Of a stretch of 64,000 nt of DNA, positions 31,743 through 41,800 are shown piece by piece (position 1 is the first letter of the stretch; each line of letters opens with the position of its first letter). The translations under genes and the position numbers were made by a program. The stretch comes from Clostridium sardiniense (GTDB taxonomy: Bacteria > Bacillota > Clostridia > Clostridiales > Clostridiaceae), in assembly GCF_016907995.1 (NCBI RefSeq), contig NZ_JAFBDA010000006.1, forward strand, positions 1-64,000, given 5' to 3'. The notes under the pieces are model-generated. The model was not told the origin of the DNA and made no database searches. It saw nothing but the letters and a program-made list of their open reading frames with translations.

Positions 31743-32348
31743 TTAGCAGCAGCCGATTAAATCGCCACCAAAACATTCGCAAAGACTATCTAAACACCAA
31801 AGGTCTAAACAGCAGCTGCATGCATTGGCACCACCTGCACTAGAAGTTCTATATGGATTTCCATAATTATTTGCTCTTGAATTTATTTGGTTTAACGCCT
31901 GTCTATATTCAAAGTTGTTTGGATCCATGTTAACAGCTGTTTGAAGATGTTGAAGTCCTGAATCAAACCAACCTTTTTGAACATGACATATACCCATTAA
32001 AAAGTTCCATTCTGCATTTCTATTAGAAATAGAATTTAATTTAGTCTCAGCAGCGCCTATATTTCTAGTTTGAATAAGTCTTCTAATTTCTTGGAATGCA
32101 TAAGCATCACTAGAATTTGAATTATTATAACTATTATTAGCTCCACTATTATTATTTGAATTGGTTTTTCCTTTTGTTAGCATATCATAAGCTTGATTTA
32201 TTTCAGCAAGTTTTTCTTGAGCTAAATCCTTAAGTGGATTATCACCGTATTGATCAGGATGATATTGCTTAACAAGCTTTCTATATGCACTTTTGATTTC
32301 TTCTTGAGATGCGCCTTCTTTTACGCCAAGTACTTCATATGGGTTCAT
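31743..32348 (-). CDS. J-domain (DnaJ-like) protein with TPR-like region and Cys-rich tail
   Basis: The protein has about 200 residues: an N-terminal J domain (residues 1-60 with the HPD motif in [10 protein letters not shown]), an Asn/Ser-rich linker (about 62-83) and a TPR-like helical region (about 85-160, [20 protein letters not shown]). It ends in a tail with eight cysteines in the last 30 residues (CSCCLDLWC...CECF...GCC). It should recruit DnaK to a specific client. There is no Gly/Phe or zinc-finger region. An in-frame GTG at 32360 is possible, but its ribosome-binding site is too close; ATG 32348 gives the usual J-domain start. It abuts the DUF5685 gene. Confidence 0.85.
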   Translation of the reverse strand: MNPYEVLGVKEGASQEEIKSAYRKLVKQYHPDQYGDNPLKDLAQEKLAEINQAYDMLTKGKTNSNNNSGANNSYNNSNSSDAYAFQEIRRLIQTRNIGAAETKLNSISNRNAEWNFLMGICHVQKGWFDSGLQHLQTAVNMDPNNFEYRQALNQINSRANNYGNPYRTSSAGGANACSCCLDLWCLDSLCECFGGDLIGCC

Positions 32349-32349
32349 T

Positions 32350-33249
32350 TTATAATTCACTGCCTTTCTTTTTACACTTACATTTATTCGTAGTATTTAT
32401 GTATTTATCCATCATTCCAAGATTGATGATATTTTCTAAAATTTCTTTGTTTCTATTAAGCGGAAGTTTATCAAGAATTTCTTTGCATGTAGATGCACAG
32501 CTAAATATACTAAATTCTAGCCGTTGTTTAATTCCTTCCAAAAATTTTTCATAAGGTAAGCTATCCTTATTATATAGAAAATTAATAGGATTAAATTTAT
32601 TATCCTTCATATCTTGTTCTAAATCATCTAAAGCATCCATTAGATATATCCATTTTCCAAGAGAATAACCAAAACGATAAAGTTCTGATCTAAGTTCTTT
32701 AGAATCATCTTTAAATTCATAAGGGAATTTCTCTAATATAACACCAACTATAATACTAAAAGGATCACATATCTCATCTATATACTTAAAATCTTTAGTA
32801 TTTTCTAGTCTTGTAAGTTCCTTTAAATTATCCTCAATTACTGAGTTTATATCAACTATAGAAGAGGGGAAATTCTTATAATAAGGCTTCATACATGTTA
32901 AAGAGAATTTACTCTTTAATGAATTATCATCATTAACATCATCTAATAGCTTATAGTAAACAAGTGATACATTCATACTAGCTGCATAGTTTATAGCTGT
33001 ATTATTTAATAATACAGGTTTCTTTTTTGCAGGGTGAGCCATACATCTTTTTAGTTCAATATTTAAATCTTCTTTAATTAGTCCATCTAAAAGCAATGCT
33101 AAAAATGTCATATCATAATTTAATGTCATTCTTGGAAGATTACCATATAGCTCTTTTATAGCAAAGCAAACCCCACAGTAATAGCTCTTAAATTGATTAT
33201 ATTCTCTGATTTTTAGTTCAGGTTTTAGAGGAGTTACGTAACCAAACAA
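32350..33249 (-). CDS. DUF5685 family protein with two Asp-rich motifs
   Basis: The 299-residue protein matches the DUF5685 family, whose function is not established. Visible features: a CxxC in [16 protein letters not shown] (Cys25, Cys28), Cys69, Cys119 and Cys161, and an [10 protein letters not shown] motif (Asp103/104/107/108). A second motif is [19 protein letters not shown] (Asp205, 208, 209, 213). The protein ends with a Cys/Lys-rich tail. The two Asp-rich motifs about 100 residues apart in an all-helical protein recall trans-isoprenyl or squalene/phytoene synthases, but this is my inference. It is first in the operon with the J-domain gene directly behind it. Confidence 0.7.
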   Translation of the reverse strand: MFGYVTPLKPELKIREYNQFKSYYCGVCFAIKELYGNLPRMTLNYDMTFLALLLDGLIKEDLNIELKRCMAHPAKKKPVLLNNTAINYAASMNVSLVYYKLLDDVNDDNSLKSKFSLTCMKPYYKNFPSSIVDINSVIEDNLKELTRLENTKDFKYIDEICDPFSIIVGVILEKFPYEFKDDSKELRSELYRFGYSLGKWIYLMDALDDLEQDMKDNKFNPINFLYNKDSLPYEKFLEGIKQRLEFSIFSCASTCKEILDKLPLNRNKEILENIINLGMMDKYINTTNKCKCKKKGSEL

Positions 33250-33614
33250 TAAAAAACACTCCTTTAAAAATTGTTATAAAGCTATTATACAATAAGTTTA
33301 ATATTTAAAACAGTATTTATGAATAGAAAGAAAATAGTATTAATAATTCTATAGGTAATACATAAGACAAAAATATATTTATATAAGTTGTTAATGAAAA
33401 TATTAGGCTATAAAAAATTTAATTATTGATTTTAGCTATTAAGAATTATTTAGAATTCAAAGCTTAAAAATTATTGTTGAAAAATATATACGATTACATT
33501 TATTGAAAAGTGAATTTTAAACTATTTGTAAAGAATGTGGTAAAATATTTGATTTTAATACATATATTGGTATAATAATAAATGACTATTAGTCATATAA
33601 AGGGGTGATGATAA
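33250..33614. other. 365-bp intergenic region with promoter and palindromic operator
   Basis: AT-rich and gene-free. Near its right end TTTGAT (33548-33553), 17 bases and TATAAT (33571-33576, preceded by TTGG) form a probable promoter for the MMPL gene. The palindrome listed separately lies at its start point. Confidence 0.55.
33582..33596. promoter_or_regulatory. 15-bp palindrome at the MMPL transcription start, repressor operator-like
   Basis: ATGACTA-T-TAGTCAT is a perfect 7-1-7 palindrome six bases after the -10 element and just before the ribosome-binding site. Its position would block transcription. TetR- or MarR-type repressors commonly control such transporter operons, but no regulator gene is nearby. 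Confidence 0.6.
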
Positions 33615-35678
33615 GTGAATAAGTTTGGTAAGTGGATCTCTAATAATACTAAAATAGTATTAATATTAACTGTTATATTAATAATTCCAGCGATTTTTGG
33701 AGTTATAAATACAAGAATTAATTACGATATTTTAAGCTACTTACCACAGGATTTGGATTCTACTAAAGGTCAAAAGGTTTTAGATGATGTCTATTCAGAT
33801 GCCGCAACATCAATGCTTATAATAGAGGGGATGAAAGATAAAGATGTTGTGGAACTTAAAGACAAAATTAAAAACGTTAAAGGTGTAGAAAATGCCATTT
33901 GGGTAGATGATGCATTAGATATTTCTGTACCAAAGGACATGCTTCCAGATGCTGTGAAAAATCAATTGTTTAACGAAGATACAACTATGGTAATTATTAA
34001 GTATAATAATTCTTCAGCATCAGAAAGTACGTTAAATGCAATTGGTGAAATAAAATCTATGACAAATAAGCAATGCTTCCTAAGTGGGATGTCTGCAATA
34101 CTTAAAGATACAAAGGACTTGGCAGATAAAGAAACTCCATTTTATGTAATATTAGCAGTAATTATTTCTTTAATAGTTTTATTAATCTCCATGGAGTCTA
34201 CATTTGTACCTATAATATTTTTAGTTTCTATAGGGATTGGAATATTGTTTAACCTTGGAACAAACATTATATTTGGTGAAATATCTTATATAACAAAAGC
34301 TTTGGCCGCAGTATTACAACTAGGAGTTACTATGGATTACTCTATATTCTTAATGCATAGATATGAGGAAGAACTTACAAGGTTTGAAAATAAGAAAGAT
34401 GCTATGTCAGAAGCTATATCTACAACAATGCTATCTATTTCAGGTTCTTCTTTAACGACAATTGCAGGATTTTTAGCGCTATGTGCTATGGATTTAACAC
34501 TTGGAAAAGACATTGGTATGGTTATGGCAAAGGGAGTTGTGCTAGGTGTTATTTGTTCTGTAACAGTGCTTCCGGCTATAATACTAACATTTGATAAATT
34601 GATTCATAGATATAAACATAAGACTATAATTCCAAATTTTGATAAGTTATCAAAGATTGTAACTACTCATTATAAAGTCTTTATAGGTGTATTTTTAGTT
34701 CTTTTAGTACCTGCTATATTTGGCTCTAGAAATGCTAAAGTCTATTATAACTTAGATGAAACATTACCTAAGGATATGCCATCTATAGTTGCAACAAACA
34801 AACTAAAAGATAAGTTTAATATGATGACAACACATTTTATTTTGGTAAATGATGATGTTAAGCCCTATAAGATAAAAGAAATGACAAATAAAATAGAGGA
34901 TATAGAAGGAATTACATCTGTAATTTCTTATGATAAATTAATAGGTCCAGCTATTCCAGAAGAGTTCATACCAAAAGATATAAGAGAAATATTTAAAAAG
35001 GGTGGATATAATCTTATACTTGCAAATTCAGAGTATAAGGCTGCTAAAGACGAAGAAAATCAGCAAATTGATGAGATTATAAGTCTAGTAAAAGGATATG
35101 ATGAAAATGCATTAGTTGCAGGGGAAGGTCCTCTTACAAAAGACTTAATAACAACTTCTGATAGAGATTTTAAAATGGTATCAGTGTATTCAATAATAGC
35201 TATATTCTTAATAATCTTAATAGTATTTAGGTCAATATCAGTACCTATATTATTAGTTGCAGCAATAGAATTTGCAATATTTATAAATATGGGAATTCCT
35301 TATTATACAGGAAATGAGATACCTTTTGTAGCAAGTATAGTAATTGGTACTATTCAGCTTGGAGCTACTGTTGATTATGCAATATTAATGACATCTAGAT
35401 TTAGAGAAGAGATTAGAAAAGGGCATACAAAGCAAGAAGCAATACTAATTGCAGTAAAGGGATCAGCTAAATCTATAGTTACATCAGGACTTACATTCTT
35501 TGGAGCAACTGCTGCAGTAGCTATGGTTTCAGATATGGCTTTAATTAGAAGTCTTTGTTTCTTAATTTCTAGAGGAGCACTTATCAGTATGGCAGTAATA
35601 CTTTTAATACTTCCATCATTTTTATTAGTCTCTGAGGGATTAATAAATAAAACGTCAATTAAATGGAGAGAAGGTTAA
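33615..35678 (+). CDS. MMPL/RND-family membrane transporter
   Basis: The 687-residue protein has the twofold RND layout: a first helix, an extracytoplasmic domain (about residues 30-170), a five- to six-helix bundle (about 175-320, with TMDYSIFLMHRYEEE), then the repeat with VDYAILMTSRFREE. The Asp-Tyr motif in each half is the proton-relay site typical of MMPL proteins. Family members export lipids or cell-envelope precursors. GTG is the start, with AGGGGTGAT ahead; no in-frame ATG fits. The following secreted protein is 27 bases downstream, and the pair forms an operon. Confidence 0.88.
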   Translation: MNKFGKWISNNTKIVLILTVILIIPAIFGVINTRINYDILSYLPQDLDSTKGQKVLDDVYSDAATSMLIIEGMKDKDVVELKDKIKNVKGVENAIWVDDALDISVPKDMLPDAVKNQLFNEDTTMVIIKYNNSSASESTLNAIGEIKSMTNKQCFLSGMSAILKDTKDLADKETPFYVILAVIISLIVLLISMESTFVPIIFLVSIGIGILFNLGTNIIFGEISYITKALAAVLQLGVTMDYSIFLMHRYEEELTRFENKKDAMSEAISTTMLSISGSSLTTIAGFLALCAMDLTLGKDIGMVMAKGVVLGVICSVTVLPAIILTFDKLIHRYKHKTIIPNFDKLSKIVTTHYKVFIGVFLVLLVPAIFGSRNAKVYYNLDETLPKDMPSIVATNKLKDKFNMMTTHFILVNDDVKPYKIKEMTNKIEDIEGITSVISYDKLIGPAIPEEFIPKDIREIFKKGGYNLILANSEYKAAKDEENQQIDEIISLVKGYDENALVAGEGPLTKDLITTSDRDFKMVSVYSIIAIFLIILIVFRSISVPILLVAAIEFAIFINMGIPYYTGNEIPFVASIVIGTIQLGATVDYAILMTSRFREEIRKGHTKQEAILIAVKGSAKSIVTSGLTFFGATAAVAMVSDMALIRSLCFLISRGALISMAVILLILPSFLLVSEGLINKTSIKWREG

Positions 35679-35705
35679 GGAGAATAGAGGTAAGGGGGAT
35701 ATATT

Positions 35706-38318
35706 ATGTATAAAGCAATGTCTAAAAAGGTAATAGCCTTAGTTATAATAGGATCAATGGGAGCAAGTACAGTTGCAGGAGCAGCAGAGATTAAAAAAGA
35801 TGAAAGTGTCTATGTAAATCTAGATTCTAGTGGGAAGGTAGAAAAACAGACAGTAACTAATTGGATACACACAGATGAGGGGAATATAGATATAGAAGAT
35901 GAATCTAATCTTAAAAATATAGAAAATATAAAAGGTGATGAGACACCAGTTCAAGACGGAAATAAATTAAAGTGGAAAATAGATGATAGTAATCTTTATT
36001 ATAAGGGGGATACGGACAAAAAGCTTCCTCTTGATGTGAATATAAATTACTACTTAAATGATGAGAAAATTAAAGAAAATGAACTTGTAGGTAAATCAGG
36101 TAAAATAAAAATAGAAATAGAGCTTAAAAATAATAGTTTTAAAGATGTAAATATTAAGGGTAAAAATAGAAAAATATATACGCCACTTACAACAGCTACT
36201 GTTGTTACACTTCCAGTTGATAAATTTAAAGATGTAACAATAAATGAAGGGACTATGATTTCAGAAGGTAATAATAACGTTATAGCATTTGCTGCATTCC
36301 CAGGATTAAGAGATAGTCTAGATATAGAAACAAAAGATTTAGATATAAATCTTGAAGATAAGCTTGTTATAGAATGTTACACAGATAATTTTGAACTTGG
36401 TCCTATAATGATAACTGCAACAACAGAAGTACCAGATTTAAGTAGTTTAGAAAAGGCAGATTCACTAGCGGAGATAAAGAGTTCATTAAATAAACTAAAT
36501 GATGCTTCAGATGAGCTTCTTAAAGGAACAGGGGCATTAAATGAAGGAATACTTACTGCGAAAAAGAAATTAGATGAAGGTAAGGGTGGATTAAATAATA
36601 ATAGTTTAAAAGAAGCATTAGGAATAATAAAATCAGATAAGCAAATAGAAAAGGCAAATAAATTAATTGATGATGCTTATTTTGCAAAAAATATAAATAC
36701 AGATAATTTTAAGAAAGTATTATCTTTGGTTACAAATGAGAATGTAAATAAAATTAATACTTTAATAAAAGATGGAGAAGGTATTTTAGAAAATAAAGAA
36801 TTAATAGAGTCATCAGTCAACACATTTAAAGGTCTTTCAAATGATAATAACTTTAATAAATTATTACAAGATACATTGAAATTAAAAGAAGGTTATGAAA
36901 ATATAAATCCTGAAACTTTAAAGAAATTGAATGGAATGGTATCACTATTGAGTGGACAAAATTTAATAAATGGGCAAAGTTTGATAAAGGGAGCTAAAGA
37001 AGCAAAAAATGCTGCAAAACCTATAGAGAATGTTTTATCAGGTGCAATTAGCTCATCACCAGGTGGGACATTAGATCAAAAAACAAATAATTTCTTACTT
37101 GGTATAGATTCTAAGCTTAAGAAAACTCAGAATCTTTTAAGTAATGAAAATATAAATAATATGAATATAATGGCTAAAGATATGAAAACTTACGGTTCAA
37201 GTTACTTGATATTAAAGGCGATGATTGCTAGTGATATGCAGCAAAATAAGATATCACTAGAAGAGGCAAAGGCTAAAGCAAATAAATATATTGATGCAGT
37301 ATATGGTGAAAAAGGAGCGAGCCTAAAAGTTGTTATAAACAATCTTACAGCAAATGATTTTACTCAAAATCAAATGAATTTAGATGCTCAAAAGATAGCT
37401 GGATATGGAGAGCGTATGAAAGATATTATGGGCAATATTAAAGAGCTTCAAGGATTAGAACCTATAATAAGTGCAACTGATAATGTATTATCAAATTCTA
37501 ATTCTAGAGGAGTAATATCTAAGTTCTATTCAAATTATAAAAGTGATAGCAATCAAAAATTAATAAAAGGGCTCGAAGATGGAATATTAAGTTTAAACTC
37601 TAATGATTTAAAAGCTATAGAAGGATTAAAGTTAAATTTAAATGATATAGCAGCAGATATAGAAGCAAATAAAATCAATATAGACTCAATAAATAAAATG
37701 ATGGATGGCATAAAAGGAAATCCAGAACTACTACAAAAGATTAATAAGTTTTCTAGTGATTTAAAAAATTCACAAAGTATAATAGATGATATTCAAAAGG
37801 TTCTTTCAAAAGGAAATGGAAGTTTAAATGTTAAAGAAATTAAAGCATTAGGGGAAAAGTTAATTTCAATGCAACAAGACTTAAAAGATAGTGGAGATAT
37901 TTTAAGAATAACTAAAGGTTCACTAGAAAAAAATAATGTTCAAAGAGCAAGAGAATTAATAAGTAGCTTACCTGAATTAGAAGAAGGGATAAATAATCTT
38001 GCAGAAGGAAGTACTAAACTAAATAAAGGAATGGAAGAATTCAATAAAGAAGGCATAGAGAAATTAAATGATAAGGGTGAAGAGGCTACAGAAAAAGTTG
38101 ATGATTTAGTACAAGTTAAAGATGAAGTTGTAAAAATGTCAAAGGATTATGATACATTTACAGGAAAAGACAGTAAGATGGATGGAACTGTAAAGTTTAT
38201 TATGAAGACAAATGAAATAAAAGTTCAAGAGCCAGAAAATAATCAAGAAGAAAAGCAAGAGGAAAGTGGCGGATTTATTAATTGGATTAAGAATTTGATA
38301 AGCGATATATTTAATTAA
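35706..38318 (+). CDS. Large secreted coiled-coil protein paired with the MMPL transporter
   Basis: The 870-residue protein has a cleavable signal peptide (about residues 1-27, ending AGAAE). A beta-rich N-terminal domain follows (about 30-245, with IDLNLED-type strands and VGKSGKIKIEIELKNNS), then a very long helical, coiled-coil-rich region (about 250-800) with YhgE/Pip-like spacing of ASDELLKGTGALNEG and NNLAEGSTKLNKGMEEF. It ends with an amphipathic segment (FINWIKNLISDIF), with no membrane helix and no sorting signal. YhgE-like proteins commonly accompany MMPL transporters in Firmicutes. A structural or substrate-receptor role outside the membrane is inferred. Confidence 0.7.
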   Translation: MYKAMSKKVIALVIIGSMGASTVAGAAEIKKDESVYVNLDSSGKVEKQTVTNWIHTDEGNIDIEDESNLKNIENIKGDETPVQDGNKLKWKIDDSNLYYKGDTDKKLPLDVNINYYLNDEKIKENELVGKSGKIKIEIELKNNSFKDVNIKGKNRKIYTPLTTATVVTLPVDKFKDVTINEGTMISEGNNNVIAFAAFPGLRDSLDIETKDLDINLEDKLVIECYTDNFELGPIMITATTEVPDLSSLEKADSLAEIKSSLNKLNDASDELLKGTGALNEGILTAKKKLDEGKGGLNNNSLKEALGIIKSDKQIEKANKLIDDAYFAKNINTDNFKKVLSLVTNENVNKINTLIKDGEGILENKELIESSVNTFKGLSNDNNFNKLLQDTLKLKEGYENINPETLKKLNGMVSLLSGQNLINGQSLIKGAKEAKNAAKPIENVLSGAISSSPGGTLDQKTNNFLLGIDSKLKKTQNLLSNENINNMNIMAKDMKTYGSSYLILKAMIASDMQQNKISLEEAKAKANKYIDAVYGEKGASLKVVINNLTANDFTQNQMNLDAQKIAGYGERMKDIMGNIKELQGLEPIISATDNVLSNSNSRGVISKFYSNYKSDSNQKLIKGLEDGILSLNSNDLKAIEGLKLNLNDIAADIEANKINIDSINKMMDGIKGNPELLQKINKFSSDLKNSQSIIDDIQKVLSKGNGSLNVKEIKALGEKLISMQQDLKDSGDILRITKGSLEKNNVQRARELISSLPELEEGINNLAEGSTKLNKGMEEFNKEGIEKLNDKGEEATEKVDDLVQVKDEVVKMSKDYDTFTGKDSKMDGTVKFIMKTNEIKVQEPENNQEEKQEESGGFINWIKNLISDIFN

Positions 38319-38399
38319 CTATAACAAATAAGATACGAATAGAATAAAATATGTAAATTATAAGTTTTGGCATAAATATTTTGAAATTTGATTATAATA

Positions 38400-38471
38400 A
38401 TAAAGACCTTTCAGAGAAAAGAAGGGTTACGTAGGTTTGAAGTTGCTGGTGAAAATCACCAGCTTTTTTTT
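38400..38471 (+). other. Conserved-looking leader-like sequence ending in a strong terminator
   Basis: A perfect hairpin GCTGGTG-AAAAT-CACCAGC (38445-38463) followed by eight T is an intrinsic terminator. The 45 bases before it (AAAGACCTTTCAGAGAAAA, then GAAGGGTTACGTAGGTTTG) are less AT-rich than the surroundings and do not belong to either flanking gene. It is 130 bases after the secreted-protein gene and 340 before purL. It could simply end the MMPL operon or be the 3' end of a small RNA. No known riboswitch family was recognised. Confidence 0.55.
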
Positions 38472-38667
38472 ATTTAAAAGCAAATTTGGAAAGGTTTATT
38501 ATTTTCAATAAATTCTATAGGGAGGGATTAGACTTATATTATACTGAATATTTATAAGTTTATTGAGTTGCTTATAGATAGAAAAATGGAAAAAGATAAA
38601 AAAACTAGTTTTCAATAAAATGTTAAAAATAATCGATAATACGTAATAAGTGGCTGATATTATAATA

Positions 38668-38693
38668 TATCATTCGTATAAATACGAATGATA
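38668..38693. promoter_or_regulatory. 26-bp palindrome upstream of the purine promoter, PurBox-like core
   Basis: Arms TATCATTCGTAT (38668-38679) and ATACGAATGATA (38682-38693) are exactly complementary around AA. The palindrome ends 21 bases before the -35. The inverted TTCG/CGAA cores recall the CGAA-containing PurR boxes of Bacillus, but there the boxes are spaced about 17 bases apart, so the assignment to PurR is tentative. A further ATTCGTGTTTT lies at 38782. Confidence 0.55.
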
Positions 38694-38714
38694 ATAAAAA
38701 ATATAATAATAATG

Positions 38715-38743
38715 TTGACATGGAGTGGCGGTGGTGCTATTCT
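38715..38743 (+). promoter_or_regulatory. Promoter of the purine biosynthesis operon
   Basis: TTGACA (38715-38720), 17 bases, TATTCT (38738-38743). The leader to the purL start is about 65 bases and has no guanine-riboswitch-like sequence. Confidence 0.65.
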
Positions 38744-38813
38744 AAAATTACCAAAACAAATGTTAGAAAATAAGTAATAATATTCGTGTTTTAGAATTGG
38801 TGGAGGGGAAGAA

Positions 38814-41800
38814 ATGGTTAATAATAGAACAATTTTCGTTGAGAAAAAAGAAGGATTTAATGTAGAAGGAAAGCTTTTATTAAATGACTTTAGAGAGAAC
38901 TTAGGAATTGACAATCTAGAAAGAGTAAGGGTTTTAAATAAATATATAATAGGGGAACTTGAAGAAAATTATTATAAACAAGCATTACATACAATTTTTA
39001 GAGAACCACCAGTAGATAATGTATATGAAGACAAAATTAACATAGAAGATGATGAAATTGCTTTTGGAGTTGAATATTTACCAGGGCAGTATGATCAAAG
39101 AGCAGATTCAGCAGAAGAATGTATAATGCTACTAACAGCTGAAAATAGAGTAGAAGTAAAATCATCAAAGGTTATTATCTTAAAAGGTAACCTATCTAAA
39201 GAAGTAGTAGATAAAATAAAAAACTACTATATCAATCCTGTAGATTCAAGAGAAGTAGATATATACTCAAATGAATTATCTAAAGAATTCAATGTACCAA
39301 AGGATGTAGAAATATTAAACGGATTTATAAATAAAGAAAAAGAAGAATTAGAAGCATTTCATAAGAAGCAAGGACTTGCAATGAGTTTAGAAGACTTAGA
39401 AATGATAAGAGATTACTTTAAAGAAGAAAAACGTGATCCAAGTATAACAGAAATTAAGGTAATAGATACTTACTGGTCAGATCACTGTAGACATACTACA
39501 TTCGAAACATCTATAAAAGAAATCCAAATTGAAGAAAATAAATACACAAATCCAATAAAGAAAGCTTATGAAGCTTATATAAAATCAAGAGATTTTGTAT
39601 ATGGGGAAGATACAAATAGAAAAGTAAGTCTTATGGATATAGCAGTTATAACTATGAAAGAAATGAAACTTAAAGGAATGCTTAATGATTTAGACCTTTC
39701 AGATGAAATAAATGCATGTTCAATAAAAGTTAATTTAGAAACTGATAAGGGAATAGAAGAATACCTTTTAATGTTTAAAAATGAAACTCATAATCATCCA
39801 ACAGAAATTGAACCATTTGGAGGAGCAGCAACATGCTTAGGCGGTGCTATAAGAGATCCACTTTCAGGAAGAACTTATGTGTACCAAGCAATGAGAGTAA
39901 CGGGAGCTTCTGATCCAACAGTAAAAATAGAGGAAACTTTAAAGGGAAAACTTCCTCAAAGAACAATAACACTTGGAGCAGCTCATGGATATAGCTCATA
40001 TGGAAATCAAATAGGACTTGCAACCGGACAAGTTGATGAAGTTTATCATCCAAATTATGTAGCAAAGAGAATGGAAATTGGAGCAGTTATTGCAGCAGCA
40101 CCAAAAGAAAATGTAGTAAGAGAAGAACCAAGTGAAGGTGATTTAGTAATTTTACTTGGAGGTAGAACTGGAAGAGATGGAGTTGGAGGAGCAACAGGTT
40201 CATCTAAAGAGCATACTGAAGATTCAATAGAAAATTGTGGAGCAGAAGTTCAAAAGGGTAATCCAGTAGTTGAAAGAAAGATACAAAGATTATTTAGAAA
40301 CAAAGAAGTTTCTACAATGATAAAGAGATGTAATGATTTTGGAGCGGGTGGAGTATCTGTAGCAATTGGAGAGTTATGTAGAGGTCTTAGTATAGATTTG
40401 GATAAGGTATTAAAGAAATACGATGGTTTAGATGGAACTGAACTTGCAGTATCAGAATCACAAGAAAGAATGGCTGTAGTTGTAACTAAGGAAAATGCAG
40501 AACAGTTTATAAAGCTTTCAGAAGAAGAAAACTTAGAAGCTGTAGTAGTTGCAGAAGTTACATCTAATGAAAGATTACAAATGAAGTGGAGAGATAAATT
40601 AATAGTTGATATAAAGAGAAGCTTCTTAGATACAAATGGAGCAACTCAAACTACAAATATTAAGGTTAAAGCTCCAAGTGAATATCCATATGAAGTTAAA
40701 GAGTGTGATGTAAAAGAAAGATGGGTAAATACCTTAAAGGAGTTAAATGTTTCAGGTAAACAAGGATTAATAGAAAGATTTGATTCAACTATAGGAAGTA
40801 ATACAGTACTTATGCCTCTTGGAGGAAAATATCAAAAGACTCCAGCAGAAGGAATGGCAGCTAAGATACCAGTATTAAATGGTGAAAGCAAGGATGCTTC
40901 ACTTATGGCATATGGATTTAATCCATACCTTGGAACATGGAGTCCATTCCACATGGCATTTTACTCAGTTATAGAATCAGTTACTAAAATAGCTGCTATG
41001 GGTGGAGATTATAGAAAGATAAGATTAACTCTTCAAGAATATTTTGAAAAGCTTGGATGCGACGAAGAGAGATGGGGTAAGCCATTTAGTGCATTACTTG
41101 GAGCATATAAAGCTCAAATAGATCTTGGAATTCCTGCAATTGGAGGAAAAGACTCAATGTCAGGAAGCTTTGGAGATATAGATGTGCCGCCAAGCTTGGT
41201 ATCATTTGCAGTAGTAGTAGAGAAGGCAAGTAAGATTATATCACCAGAATTTAAGAAAGCAAACTCAACTGTAGTACTTTTAGAGCCAAGAAAATTAGAA
41301 GATGGAACAATAGAAATGGAAGGATTTAAGAGAAATTTAGAAAGATTATATGATCTTATTTCTGAAGAAAAAGTAATATCAGCTTATTCACTTAAATTTG
41401 GAGGCGTAGCAGAAGGTATTACAAAGATGACACTAGGAAATAGAATAGGAGCTTCAATAAATAACCTTTCAGAAGAAGAGCTATTTGGATTTAATTATGG
41501 AAGCTTAATTTTAGAAGTACCAGAGGATATAAATATAGAAAAAGAATTTGAAGGAACAAGGTATAAAGTTATAGGTAAAACTTTAGGACGTTCACATGTT
41601 AGATGTAATCAATATGACTTAGATTTTAATATAGAAGATTTAGAAAAGGCTTATGAAGAAAAGTTAGAGCCAGTATTTAAATCAAAGACAAAGGAAATTA
41701 ATAAAAAGATAGAAGTAGATTTAAAAGAAGAGAGAGGAGCTACATCATCAAAGGTTAAAGTATCAAAGCCTAGAGTTGTAATTCCAGTATTCCCAGGAAC

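Noticed and set aside
38590..38813. Guanine/adenine or PRPP riboswitch in the purL leader
   Set aside because: The conserved purine-riboswitch junction sequences and the ykkC-type cores were looked for and not found; the leader after the predicted start is too short.
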